Assembly (NCBI RefSeq): GCF_949628215.1
Contig: NC_134279.1
Coordinates: 83,137,517 to 83,201,516, forward strand
Source of the DNA: Phalacrocorax aristotelis
Taxonomy: Eukaryota > Chordata > Aves > Suliformes > Phalacrocoracidae
Direction of reading: 5' to 3'
DNA: 64,000 bases
Below are positions 46,195 through 60,684 of the stretch, one piece after another. The notes below the pieces were generated by a model. It saw only the letters and a list, made by a program, of their open reading frames with translations, did not search any database and was not told the DNA's origin. The position numbers were made by a program, and so were the translations under genes. Within the stretch, counting starts at the first letter, position 1. Each line of letters starts with the position of its first letter.

Positions 46195-49100
46195 CACCCC
46201 CCTGATGGGAGCTGGTTGCTTAATCAGGTTTTCAGTACCAGGGAGCTGCACCCAGTCGCCAACGAAATAGCTCTTCCCCATCCTTCGCTCCCCTCGGGTT
46301 TTACTGAACAGCTTCTGCCCAAGGGGTTTGTTGTTGTTTTCTTTCATCTGAGGGGTGAAAAAACCAGTGATGACAACTTCGAAATTTCATTGCAGGGCTT
46401 TAGAGGCGCCTGGTTAAAAAAACAAAAACCAAAACACAGAAAACAAAGCAAAACAAAGCCCTAGACCAGAACCAGGGGCCTATTCCCAGGTGGGGGAAAT
46501 GGTGTAACTCTGCTCCAAGGAGGACACGCTGGCTGCTGGGCGCCGGCTGCTGGGACCCTCCCCCGGATTCCGGCACACTTTTAGGGGGAAAATTACCAAA
46601 AGTGATGAAGAAGCAGAAGTTAAACTGCAGATTTGGTTGCAAAAAACCAAAATTGCGGATTTGGTGGGAAAAATTAAATTGCAAATGTGGGTATTTCCCC
46701 CCCCCGCCCCCCCCCCCCCCCCCCCCCATTATAGCCTGGCAGGGGCTGTGGTTAAAATACAAAGGAGCTGGCGATGGGATTTCTCGGACATGGAAAGCTT
46801 CCATACGTGCTGGCTGTCCCGCGGTGCCCGTGGGAGCGGCGCGGCGGCCCCGCGCTCCGTTTGCCGGCCAGGTGGTTGAGCGGTTAGAAAGCGTGTTGCG
46901 GTCCGTCGCAGCGAGGTTATCGAATCAGCTGCAAAAGTGCTGTCAGGGGAGAGAATATTAACGCCCACAAGAAATAAAACACACCAGCAGCCTGAAAAAT
47001 AAGTAGCAACATTTGTAGCAGAGCTTTAGCAGGGAGTCCCGGCTCAAAAATTAAAGTTATTTGGGTGAATTTGAGTTTTTAAAAGCAAATAGATTTTTTA
47101 AAAAATCAAATAGATTTAAAAAAAATCAACTAGAAGTAGGGCCATACACCATGGTGTGAGAGCAGTGCGATAAAACCAGTCTCTGAATGGGATATGAAAA
47201 TCCAAAGTCGCGCTTGTGCATTTCCAGTTCCTCCCAGTTCCCCTTTCGGTGGGTTTTGCCTGCGCTGGGTGAGACAGGGACGGGAACGATCAGCGCGTTA
47301 AGAAAAAGGGATGGGGCACGAGCAAGCGTTCAACAGTGAGGAAAAGAAAAGGCAACTTCAGAAGCAGCTGCTCCCTTTGAAAAAAAAAAAAAGAAAATAA
47401 AATGTTACCTAGGCGTGCCTCCGGGATTATTTCAGGGCATCCACTCTGTCCGTGCGGCCGAGGCGGCTGCAGCTCGCTCTGCCGGGGACGGCAGCAGCCG
47501 TGGAAGAGGGGGAAGGCAGATGCACGTAGGGAGGTTATGTGTGCAGGGAGCAAATCAAGCACCTCTTTTTACCCTCCTGTGACAGAGGAGCCAGGGATGA
47601 CCCGGAAAGGCAGAACAACCCCGCATTCACTAATAATGAGGATATCCAAGTAATGCAGCGTTGCATTTAACCTACGGGACTCTCTGCTGCTCTCTCCAGC
47701 CGGGATTTAACAGCGCCGGCGTTTTTCAGGAGCTGCAGGGAGAGCATCGGCCGCTCCGGGGAAGTCAAAACCCTTTAAATTTGGAAAAGAGAGAAATTTG
47801 CCGCTTTAGGGCACAGAGCGGCGTCAGGCGGCCGGGGAGCCCGGGGGGAGCCTTGCCTGGGGCAGGTTGTTCCCTCCTTGCCCTGAATTTTCCTGCTTTC
47901 TCCTGGCGTGGGAAGAAGCGGGGAAGTTCATGGTCCCGTTTGTGTTGCAAAATTGGACTCCGGGGTCCGACCTCATGGGGAAGGTGGGACTGAGCCCCGG
48001 GATGTGGGACCCGGTAGCATCAAGCCCCAAACCTCCTGCTGCTGCTGCTGCGTTCGGGCTCGGCCGCATCCCGAGGCGATGGGTTCCTTGTGTTCGCCCC
48101 TTCCCGGTGGGAGCAGCATCTGCCACCCGAACGCTCCTTTGGGCTGGTTTTATCAAAATTTTATCAAAAATATCACCCGATGGTGCCGTCACCTCTCCCT
48201 TTCTCCTGAATAACTGCTCCTCCGTTATGTTCTTGACCCCATTTGCAATTTCACAGGCTTTTGGCTTTATTTGATGATAAAATTATTACAGTAAAACTGG
48301 GGGCAAAGCCGGGAGTGTCTGGACAGGGCCGCGGCAGCGCCCTGGTGACCTGGTTTCAGCTCTGCCATTGACCTTGGAAAAGGCGTTTTTTTCCCTCTGG
48401 ACTCTCATGGCTTTATCTCCAGAGAGGGGGAATTCTGCAAAAAAAAGAGAAACCCCTAAAAAAACATTTCTTTTTCAGGCTTTTCCCCCTTATTCTTGAA
48501 TTTCCACCAGCGGGAAAAGAAACGGTTTTCTTACGAAAATATGTGCTGGTGGCTTATTTCTGTCCCTCTCCCAGCCCCTTGTAGGGGCATTTTCACACAC
48601 TTACAAAGCAGCGGGAGACATTTCGGGACACGAGCTCTGTTCACACCCGCTGCTGCTTTGGGGGGGGCCGAGACCATCTCGGGGATGGTGTTTCCCTTGG
48701 GAAAGGGAGGAGGAGAGCGAGGCAGACAAGGCCTCCCTCTTTGCTGGGCATGTCTGTGGTTGGCCCCGCAGTTTGGGGGTCCCTGGGGGGGTTTTCCGTG
48801 GCAGGTGCTGCCATCAGGGGCCGAAGCAAAGCTGTTGGAGGTGAATGTGTTTCTCTTAAATGTTTTGTTTTGTGACTCTCAGCCCGCCGTCCCAGCCCAG
48901 GTCTGGTGCAGAGCCTGGCGTCATGCTGGCTGTCACCGCCCTGGGAGATGCATGACATCCCCCTCTGCGCCGAGCTGGGGGGGGACAAGGGGAGAACTGA
49001 GCCCTCCGTCCCCCATTTTCCTTGTTTAGTGGGGGGTATCTGAGCCCATTGAGGAGTACGGGCTGGCCGGCCCAGGGCAGGGGGTTCAGCTGGGCTGGCT

Positions 49101-49213
49101 GGTGGGATCTGGGGCTGCAGCTGGGGCTGCCCACTCTGGGGGGGGTCCCGGGGGAGCCCAAGGATCCCTGTTCCTTGCTCAGCAGGGCAAGGAACGCTGG
49201 GCAGTGCGGCAGG
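46195..49213. other. Distal upstream region of CYP26B1
   Basis: Mixed sequence: a possibly conserved stretch at ~46860-46975 (GGTTATCGAATCAGCTGC, GAGAATATTAACGCCC), an A/T-rich stretch at 47.0-47.2 kb, CpG-rich sequence at 47.42-48.13 kb, and GC-rich sequence to 49.2 kb. No exon is recognisable. Long open frames here follow from the GC-rich composition. Confidence 0.5.
46697..46727 (+). repeat. Poly(C) run of 31 bases with one G
   Basis: C run interrupted only by a G at 46706; a G-rich tract on the minus strand. Confidence 0.95.
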
Positions 49214-49380
49214 AGGGATTTGGGGAAGGTGCTTTTGGAAGGCGCTTAGGAAGGTGTTTCGGGAAGGTGTTTTGGAGGGGCGCTTCGGGAACGGACTTCT
49301 GGGAGGTGGTTTGGGAAAGTCATTTAGGAGGATGCTTTGGGAAGGTGTTTTAGGGAGATGCTCTGGGGAGAGGTTTGGGG
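49214..49380 (+). repeat. Imperfect short tandem repeat (GGAAGGTGTTTTGG type)
   Basis: About a dozen degenerate units of 12-15 bases built on GGAAGGTGTTT or GGAGATGCTTT, grading into G runs at the right end. Probably a decayed minisatellite. Confidence 0.65.
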
Positions 49381-50279
49381 GGGGGTGGGGGGCTTTGGGC
49401 CGACCCGGGGAGGCACCCTGCAGGGAGGGGGGTGCTTCGGCGGGATGCGGGGCGGTGCGGGGCGGTGCGGGCTCGGCGGCCACCTGCCCTCGCCGCCTGC
49501 AGTGCCGCCGGTGGCCACCGGGTGGGGCGACAGGGCAAAGAGTGAGCGCGGCGGCGGAGGGGGGGCGGGGGGGCTGCCGGTCCGCACCGGGGACGGGTGG
49601 GGGGCTTCTGCACCGGCATGCAGGGGGATGGGGGGGGGCAGCAAGGGGTGCGCGGGGGTGGGGGACCCGAAGTGGTGAGGGGTCCCTGCCCCTGGGGGCG
49701 GGGGGGGGGATCGCTGCACCACCCCCGGGATGCTCCGGGAGGATCCCCGCGCCCAGGGTCCATCCCCGCACCGAGACGGGGGGGTGGTAGGAAAGGGGGT
49801 CTAGTCTTGGGTCACCCCAAAGGAAAGGGGACCCCCACACACACCCTCTCCCGCGGCCGCAGCGGCAGGGGGGGCAGCCCCTCTCGGAGCTCCCCAGTCC
49901 CCCCGGGCACCAGACTCAAACCAGCTGGGGAGGCTAAAGGGGGACGCGGGGTGGGGGGGGGGGCTGGCGGGGGGGTGGCGAAGGAGAAGGGGGGAACTCA
50001 ATGAACTTTTGTTTTTCCTGTAATCTGAAGCAAATGCTTCGCAAAACTGCCTGTAACCAGGCAGCCCGGATACCTGCCTCCATCGCTGCTGGGGGGGGGA
50101 GCCGCGGGGCGGGGGGGTACCTGCAGCCTCCTGTACAAATCCCCCAGCCCTGGGAAGTACCGGGAAAGGGGGGGGTCAGGGCAATCACAGACACCACCCC
50201 ACCCCCACCCCCCCCCCAAAGAAAATAGGGGTGTGTGGAATATAGCAAACCGGACAAAAATATTCTGGGAGCAAAGGGT

Positions 50280-51210
50280 AAATCACTGCAAGGGGGGAAA
50301 TCACTGGGAGCAAATAATTGGAGGGGGGGAATCAGTGCAGGTGGGCAAACAATCTGGGGGGGTGGGATCATTGCAAGAGGCCAAATCATTGCAGGGGGTA
50401 AATCATGGCGAGCGGGGAAGTCGGGGGGGGGGGGGTTAGGGGGTTGCAAGTGGGGAAATGGAGGGGTCCTGAATCGTTATGGGGAGGGAAAAGCATTGCA
50501 AGGAGCAAGTAATGAAAGTGGGGCAAATCAGAAGAGGGGGTAATTTATTGGGGAGGGGGAGAATCATTGCCGGGGGCAAATTATTGTGGGGGGTAAATCG
50601 CTGAAAGAGGAACTCATCGGGGAATAAATCTTGGGGGGGTGGTGGGGAAGAAGTCATTACAAGGGGGATTAGTTAAAGGGTTAAATATGGGAGGGGGGCA
50701 TTTTAAGGGGAGGTAGATCTTGGGAGAGGGAATCATTACCGGGGGAAGTCATTTGGGGTTAAATATTGGGGGGTTTCATTGTAAGGGAGAGTCGTTAAGG
50801 GTTAAATACTGGGGGGATGATCACAAGGGGAAATCATTAAGGGTTAAATACGGGGGGATCACTGGAAGGGGGAATCATTAGGGGTTAAATTGGGGGGGGG
50901 ATCATCGCAAGGGGGGGAATCATTAAGGATTAAATATTGGGAGGAGTCACTGCAAGGGGGAATCAAGGATTATATACTGGGGGATCATCGCAAGGGGGGG
51001 ACTCAAGGATTAAATATTGGGGGGTCATTGTGGGGGGGAATCAAAGATTGAATATTGGGGGGCTCATCACAAGGAGGGGAATCATCAAGGGGGGTGGGAG
51101 TCATTGCGAGGGGCAAATGTGAAGGGGGGGATCATTGCAAGGAGGGCATCATTGAGGGTTAAATTTTGGGGAGCGGGGTGATTTGGGGGGGGGGGTAAAT
51201 CATCGCGGCG
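50280..51210 (+). repeat. G-rich two-tier minisatellite upstream of CYP26B1
   Basis: The left part repeats a degenerate 15-20-base word (AAATCATTGCAAGGGGG type). From about 50730 to 51100 this becomes a higher-order unit of about 38-45 bases: ATCATYGCAAGGGGG, then AATCATTAAGG, then RTTAAATATTGGGGGG. I count about eight or nine consecutive higher-order units. Every unit carries one or two runs of 4-9 G on the + strand, giving strong G-quadruplex potential. The array ends ~310 bases before the TATA box. Confidence 0.9.
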
Positions 51211-51238
51211 AGGGGAGCCGGGGCTGAGCCGCGCTTGT

Positions 51239-51340
51239 CTCTCCGCAGGCCGGCGGTGCGGACGGCGGCGGCGGCGGCGGAGGAGGAGGTGGAAGGAGGA
51301 GGAGGAGGAGGAGGAGGAGGAGGAGGAGGAGGAGGATGAG
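51239..51340 (+). repeat. (CGG)n-(GGA)n trinucleotide tract
   Basis: A CGG run of about six units passes into GGA/GGAGGA repeats (to ~51340). The stretch starts just after a CTCTCCGCAG acceptor-like sequence. The minus-strand reading gives a polyserine frame, which is a consequence of the repeat. Confidence 0.9.
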
Positions 51341-51522
51341 GAGCGCGGCGTGACCGGGCGGCGGGCGGCGGGCCAGGGCTCGCACGCTCCAGCGCCGCGT
51401 CCGCCCGGCTCGGCCCGCCCCCCCCGCCCCCCCGCCCCCCCCCGGAGCCCTCCGAAGTGGGGGTGGGGGTGCGGGGGGAGCAGCCGTGCTGGCGGCCGGC
51501 CCAGCCCCGGCTTCCCCGCCTC

Positions 51523-51530
51523 TATATAAA
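51523..51530 (+). promoter_or_regulatory. CYP26B1: TATA box of CYP26B1 (predicted core promoter)
   Basis: TATATAAA in a GC-rich CpG island, with C-rich sequence on the left and a T-rich leader on the right. By usual spacing the start would fall near 51553-51560, giving a 5' leader of ~890 bases. A start nearer to the ATG cannot be excluded. Confidence 0.5.
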
Positions 51531-51554
51531 CACACATTGACTTTCTTTTTTTAC

Positions 51555-55235
<3,681 letters not shown>

Positions 55236-58200
55236 TGAGCGGGGGTGTCACACGTGGGGCTGCCCCGCAGGTTGCTGCTGAGGATGGAGGTGCTGCCCCT
55301 CTCCCCCCACCCCCCAATACGCCCTCACCCCAACCGGTAACACACGTGGAAGGGGCTGCCGTGAGCTGAGTGGCCAGCGCGGTCCCGGAGGGCTTTTAAA
55401 AGGGCGATGCGGCCGGTGGGAAGCAGGAGGGCACAGCGTGGCGTGGGGTAGAGGGGAATGGGGGGCACCCCCCCCACCCCCCCATTTCCAGGCTCCGCTG
55501 GGAAGGGTGTTGCAGGGAGGCCCCGTGGGATTTGTGCTTGCTGGTGGTGGGGGTCTCATGGCACTGAGCATCGTGTTGGATTTCAGGGAAATTGGGGCGC
55601 TGATGGGGGTCCCAGGATGAAGAACGGGGGGGGGACACAACATGCTGACTCAGCTGGAAGGGGGCTGAGACCCTTCTGGGGCCTCACATGGCCTCTCCCC
55701 CTTGGTGGTCCTGGGGTGAGACCTCCTTTACAGGCCCTGAGGCAGGCAGGTAGCACAGGGCAGCCCGCTTTCAGGGGGTGCTGAGCCCAAGCAGATGTGG
55801 GGGGGCTCATCCTCACGTCCCCACCATCAGCAAAGCTCCCATGGGGAAAGGCGGTGGCAAAGGTGTCAGCCGGAGCAGGCCGGCACGGGGGCACGGCTGA
55901 CGGCTCTCGTGTCCCGTCCTCCCCGGGACAGGCTCTTTCCCAGCTGGATTGGGGCAGGCGGTGGATTTAGGGTGAAGGTAATGTGTCTGCCCCCGACTCT
56001 ACGGTGCGGAGGCGGCGCTGCTGGCAAGGGGAGCGCAGCACCCAGCGCCAAGAGGCTGTCCCAGTCCCTGCCCCGAGGCAAGGTCCGCTCTCCTCTCTCT
56101 GCTCCAGCAGGATTTCCTATGTTAGAGTATATATTTCTATCTAATCCCTACCAAACACAGCCACTCGCTCTTTTCTCCTGGGGGAGAAGAGGAGAAAACA
56201 AAACACGCCGTGACACCCGTTAGTCACATCCCTTAACGCGCTGGCGGCCGGTACTCGAGCGGTACCGCAAGGAACGCGGTGTCAGTCCCTACCCGGGCAA
56301 ACCCGGTGCTCGCAGTCACGCCGCCGTTTGCTTGGGCTACTTCTTTTTCGTCCTTAAGGAGGGAGATATCTTTCCCAACCTTGTCATCAAAGAGAAAGGG
56401 CGGTAGTTCATGGGACTGCCTCCACCACGGAGCATAATTTGCGGCAGGAGCGGTGCAGGGAAATGGGGGGCGATGTGCTTTACTCTGGCAGCGGAAGGCA
56501 GCAGCTTTGGCTCCGATTTATTTCCTATTAAGGGAGGGTTAAGCGGCAGCAGCCAGCGATTTGAAGGTGACTCTATGCTCCTTCTTTTATCTTCTGCGCA
56601 GCAAGACAATTTTTTACCGCTGAAAAGCGGGTAGCTGAAGGCCTTTGGATGCGATCGCCTTATTAAACCTGTGGGATTCAGACCTCAGGCGCAGACACTT
56701 GGGGAGGCGAGGACAGCGTGGGTTATGGGAACGGGGTCACGGAAAAGGGAGGCCTGACCTCTGTGGTATCCTGATGGACTTGTAATTTGTACCGCAGCTC
56801 GGATGGGGAGTGCTGGCACCGGCAAGGAGCAATACCAGCAGTGTAGGAAGGGGAGAGCCTCTCTCCCTCGGTATTTATACCTGATGGTCTCACTTTTGTG
56901 TTTTTACCTAGTGGGAAATATATGGCCCTCCCTAAACTATGAATCCCAATGCTTTTGGGTTTTTCTGAGCCCAAAGTCAGGCCTGGATCTCTATTCTCCT
57001 CCTCAAAGCCCTTTTGCCTTCCCGATTTTTTGCATCATGCGTAATCCCAAGCTGGCAAGGATCCTAATTCCTCCTTAAGGGATGGCTAAAGCCTCCTGAG
57101 AACAGGTACTCTGGCAAAACACCCTCCTGGGCTGGCCCTTGCCAGCCGTGCCTGCTCCCGCTCGCACACCTTGCCTCTGCGCTGAGCTCTGGTGTGCCCG
57201 AGAGCAAACACTTTCCCCGTATCAGCAGGCCCGGGGATGCCAGAGGAGCTACTTATTTTTTCAGCTTCTCTTTCAGTGGCACGGGGATGGGGATGGGCTC
57301 AGCTGATTCCCTTCCCTTTGAAAGCGGGAGGTTATTCTGATTCCTTCACGTGGTCTCCTCTTAATCACCATTTGCATGTTGAGCATCTCATGCATCATGC
57401 ACCCTTGGGTGCTCCCTGAGCCCCGCGGCCGCTTGCACCACCTTCTCCCCCACACAAACCATCCCTCGCCCTGGACCGGGTGAGTTGTGCACCCAGAGAA
57501 AAGGGGAACCTGCTTCTAACAGGAAGGGAACAGATGATTTTGTTCTTGGTGAGATTGCAATGACCAGATTAAAGGTTTTTCCAGGCCAGGTGCCTTCCAC
57601 CGGCAGAAATTGCCAGCGTCTTTTGAGTCCATTAGCCCTGAGCTTTTGTTGCTGTTAAATGGTGTTGACTTTCAACTCACCCCATCCTGCTGCTGAGACC
57701 ACGAGAGGTGGAAGCACTAGATTTAAGATTTAAACTTGTTCCTTCTAGGTAGAAGTTTTTCTCTTAGGCACCTGGTCTGTACCTTCCTCTTGAACTGCTG
57801 GGGAACGGAGCTAAGAACCTGTTGGCAGAGGACAGCATTTTTCACAGACTTTGCCAGCTTTCATAGTAAGAATGCTGGTATTAATAGAAAATATTAAAAG
57901 AGTTGGAGCAGGCTCAAAGCTCCGTGGAGAAGAGCAGTAGTGCTTCCTGGTTGTATTCTGGTTTTTAGCCCATCTCTGAGTTTGAGCCTTCTCTCACTAG
58001 TGGTTTATCTTTTTCTGGTCTTGCTAGAAATTGCACATGAGGTATAATTTCTCCTGAGGCTGCTTGTGGTGTAGGGTGCATGAAGCCCCATGTGCTCACT
58101 CTCTTCTGCACCTTGAACCATCAGGGGCATCTCTAACTCTTGTTCCACCAACCTGTACGTGGTCACCACCTGCGATGAGTCCTCGCCATCTTTCTATAAG

Positions 58201-58739
58201 ACCTTATTTGCACTTATCTGCAGCAGCACCGGCAGATACTCGTTCATCATTCCCTGGCAATTGAGCTGGGGTCTCCTCTTGATGGGACGGATTGCCACTG
58301 AGATGTGAAGACAAGCTCTAGCAAAGATCTTTAAACCCAACGTGTTCTTGCACAATGTTCCTGGTAGCTTGCCATTGAACTCGCCTGCTTTGCTGGCCAT
58401 GCATTGCAAAGCTTTCCAGAGAGATTTAGCTCTTCAGTGTAACTTCAAGGCCAGCCAGCTGCAGCTATCCCTACTGGATCTGCTGCAGGACACTTTGCCC
58501 ATGATGGCGATGGGATCAGAGATGGGTCAGACAACTCAGTCTCTGGAGCTCTTCTCTTAGGTTTGTGGCTCCCTAACTCAGCTCCTTCTCGGGATCTTGT
58601 ACAGATTCAGTATCCCCTTCCATAAAGCAGATGGATGTCATCCTCTCCATCCCAGAGGCTTAAATCTTGTGGGTGTTAGTGAAGGAGTCTGAGATGCATG
58701 TGTGAAAGGTGCTCAGAAAGAACAAAGCCATATTAACAA

Positions 58740-58905
58740 GCCGGTAACTACGGCAGCTTTCTGCTTTCCCGTCCCCTATTTATTAAAGCTCCCCTGCAGG
58801 AAGCTGTCAAAGTTAATATAAATTGGAGAAAACTTCCCCCTTTTGGGAAATGAACTCTCCAGTTATTAAAGAGGGGGTCTCTGGGTATTAAAGTCAACTT
58901 TGCCC
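58740..58905. promoter_or_regulatory. Possible regulatory block in CYP26B1 intron 2
   Basis: AT-rich unique sequence with CCATATTAAC, CTATTTATTAAAG, GTTAATATAAATTGG and two further TTATTAAAG/TATTAAAG words. Confidence 0.25.
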
Positions 58906-60069
58906 AGGGATGTGACAGCTTGCGGGGTGGGATGGAGGGCGAGAGCTGACTGGGAGCGGGGCTTGCCTGCGTCAGGGGTATCGTGTTATTGCAGATGTCA
59001 TCAGCGTTGGCTCTGTCCTTGGCCCGAGATTAAGCTGGTCGATAAGAATAGTTTACAAGTAGTAAACAAAAGCAACCCAAAGCTCCTCAGCCTCTCTCCT
59101 GAGATAAATATCTCCTGAGAGGCTGTTACTGCTGTTGGGTCATGGAGTTTATGTTGGTGTCGGAGAAGGATCTGGGCCACCCGTGCTGCGGCTCGTTCCC
59201 CCACGGTGGCATTTTTGTCTGGAAATTGCCTTGCAGGTTGCTTTCACATCTGGCTGAGCATGGGCATGTCTTTCCTCTGGCTTTTTGGTGGCAGATGCCT
59301 GCCCCTCTCCATGACATGAAGGGTGCGCATCTCCCCTTGGGGTGAGATGTGACATGTCCCCAAGGGAAGGGAGCGCCTGCTCTCCTACAGTAACTCGTTG
59401 GGAAGGGGAGACTGGGGCCGGTGCCTGGCTGAGGATGCTCCTCGCTCCACCGCCCGGTGCTCTCCCCATCCTGCTCTTGTTTTGGCAGCACAGTCACGCC
59501 ACCTCTGCCGTATGGGTCATGCTGGGATCCTGTCCCAGTCTGGCATTTCATGCTTAATCTGTCCTTTTGGACACCTTCAGTTCCAACTTATACTCATGAG
59601 CTCCCATTTTTACCTGTGAAACCCCAGTGAAATCAGTGCAGTCACTCCAGATTTACAGCATGTGTCTTCTGGAAGCGTCAATCCCTGGGTCAATACGAGC
59701 TGTAACGAAGGCAAAGCAAATCTGCTTTTAGGCACGGTGATAGCCTGGGCTCTGGTTTTATGGGAAGTAAGGCCAGCGGGAAGTTGAAGTTCAGCAAACA
59801 GAGAGGGAGGCACTCCTGTGCCTCCGCCTGTGAGGGACCCCAGCATCGGAGTGGAGAAGGAAATGGGAATTGGAAATGGCCAGCACACACAGCCCTTAGG
59901 TTTTAGGTCGAGACTAAGCAGTGCCTGGGGCCAGGAAGGAGTTTCCCCATGCAGGATACGCGCTGCCGGCGCGAGTATGCTACGGTGCACGGGGAAGGTG
60001 GGACTCAGACTTTCCTCGGAAGCATCCAGCCTTGGCAGGAGAGCGCTGGACTTGCCGGCCCCGTGCTCT

Positions 60070-60400
60070 GTTCCAGCATAGTAATCCAAAAATAGGCACA
60101 GCTAGCTTAAAAAAGGAAAAGAAAGAATAAAATAAAAGCAGTCCGTGGGCTGGGTAGACATCCTAGGCCCAGAGACTTGAGGAGGAAGCAGACAGTGGTG
60201 CAGAGAAACGGCCTGTTTTGTCTCACTGTCCAAAACTACATCATTCATTAACACACCACAATTAATGTTCTGCCTCGGAGGCATACAAGTGTTGAGCTTA
60301 TTAGCACCAAGTAGAAAGGTCTGAGGCTTTAATATAGTTTGCAAGAGGATTAAGAACACAAAAGGGGCCATAAATTTACAGCCAAATATAAACCAGCTGC
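60070..60400. promoter_or_regulatory. Enhancer-like AT-rich block in CYP26B1 intron 2
   Basis: About 330 bases of unique sequence with CCAAAAATAGG (MEF2/CArG-like), CATTCATTAACAC, CACAATTAATG, CTTATTAGC, CCATAAATTTAC and CCAAATATAAACC words. It ends in a sharply GC/purine-rich segment. Confidence 0.35.
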
Positions 60401-60670
60401 TGTAGGCTGGACTGGGCAGGGGGGAGGGAAGGAGGGAGACGGGGGAGAGGGGCGGGAGGAGAAAGGAGGGATGGGAGGTGGCGGGAATGTACCTTTCTCA
60501 ATATAAAAACCCCTGGCCCAAGTTGTTAAGAGGATTTTTTAGTTGTTTGGGTTTTGTTGTTTGTTTGTTTTTGTTTTTTTTTTTTCCTTCTTGCATTTCC
60601 AACCCCACTGCTCTCCTCCGTGTAACTCGTAAATCCCACGGTGGAAAGGAAACCATCCCCTTCCATACGA

Positions 60671-60684
60671 CCCCCCCCCCCCCC
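60671..60684 (+). repeat. Poly(C) run, 14 bases
   Basis: Uninterrupted C run downstream of a T-rich stretch. Confidence 0.9.

Noticed and set aside
48641..49840. 399-codon open frame on the minus strand
   Set aside because: Proline/serine/arginine-rich low-complexity translation across GC-rich DNA and a tandem repeat; no recognisable domain. Long stop-free runs are expected at this base composition.
50280..51210. CRISPR-like array
   Set aside because: Units are contiguous and degenerate with no unique spacers, and the genome is vertebrate; it is a minisatellite.
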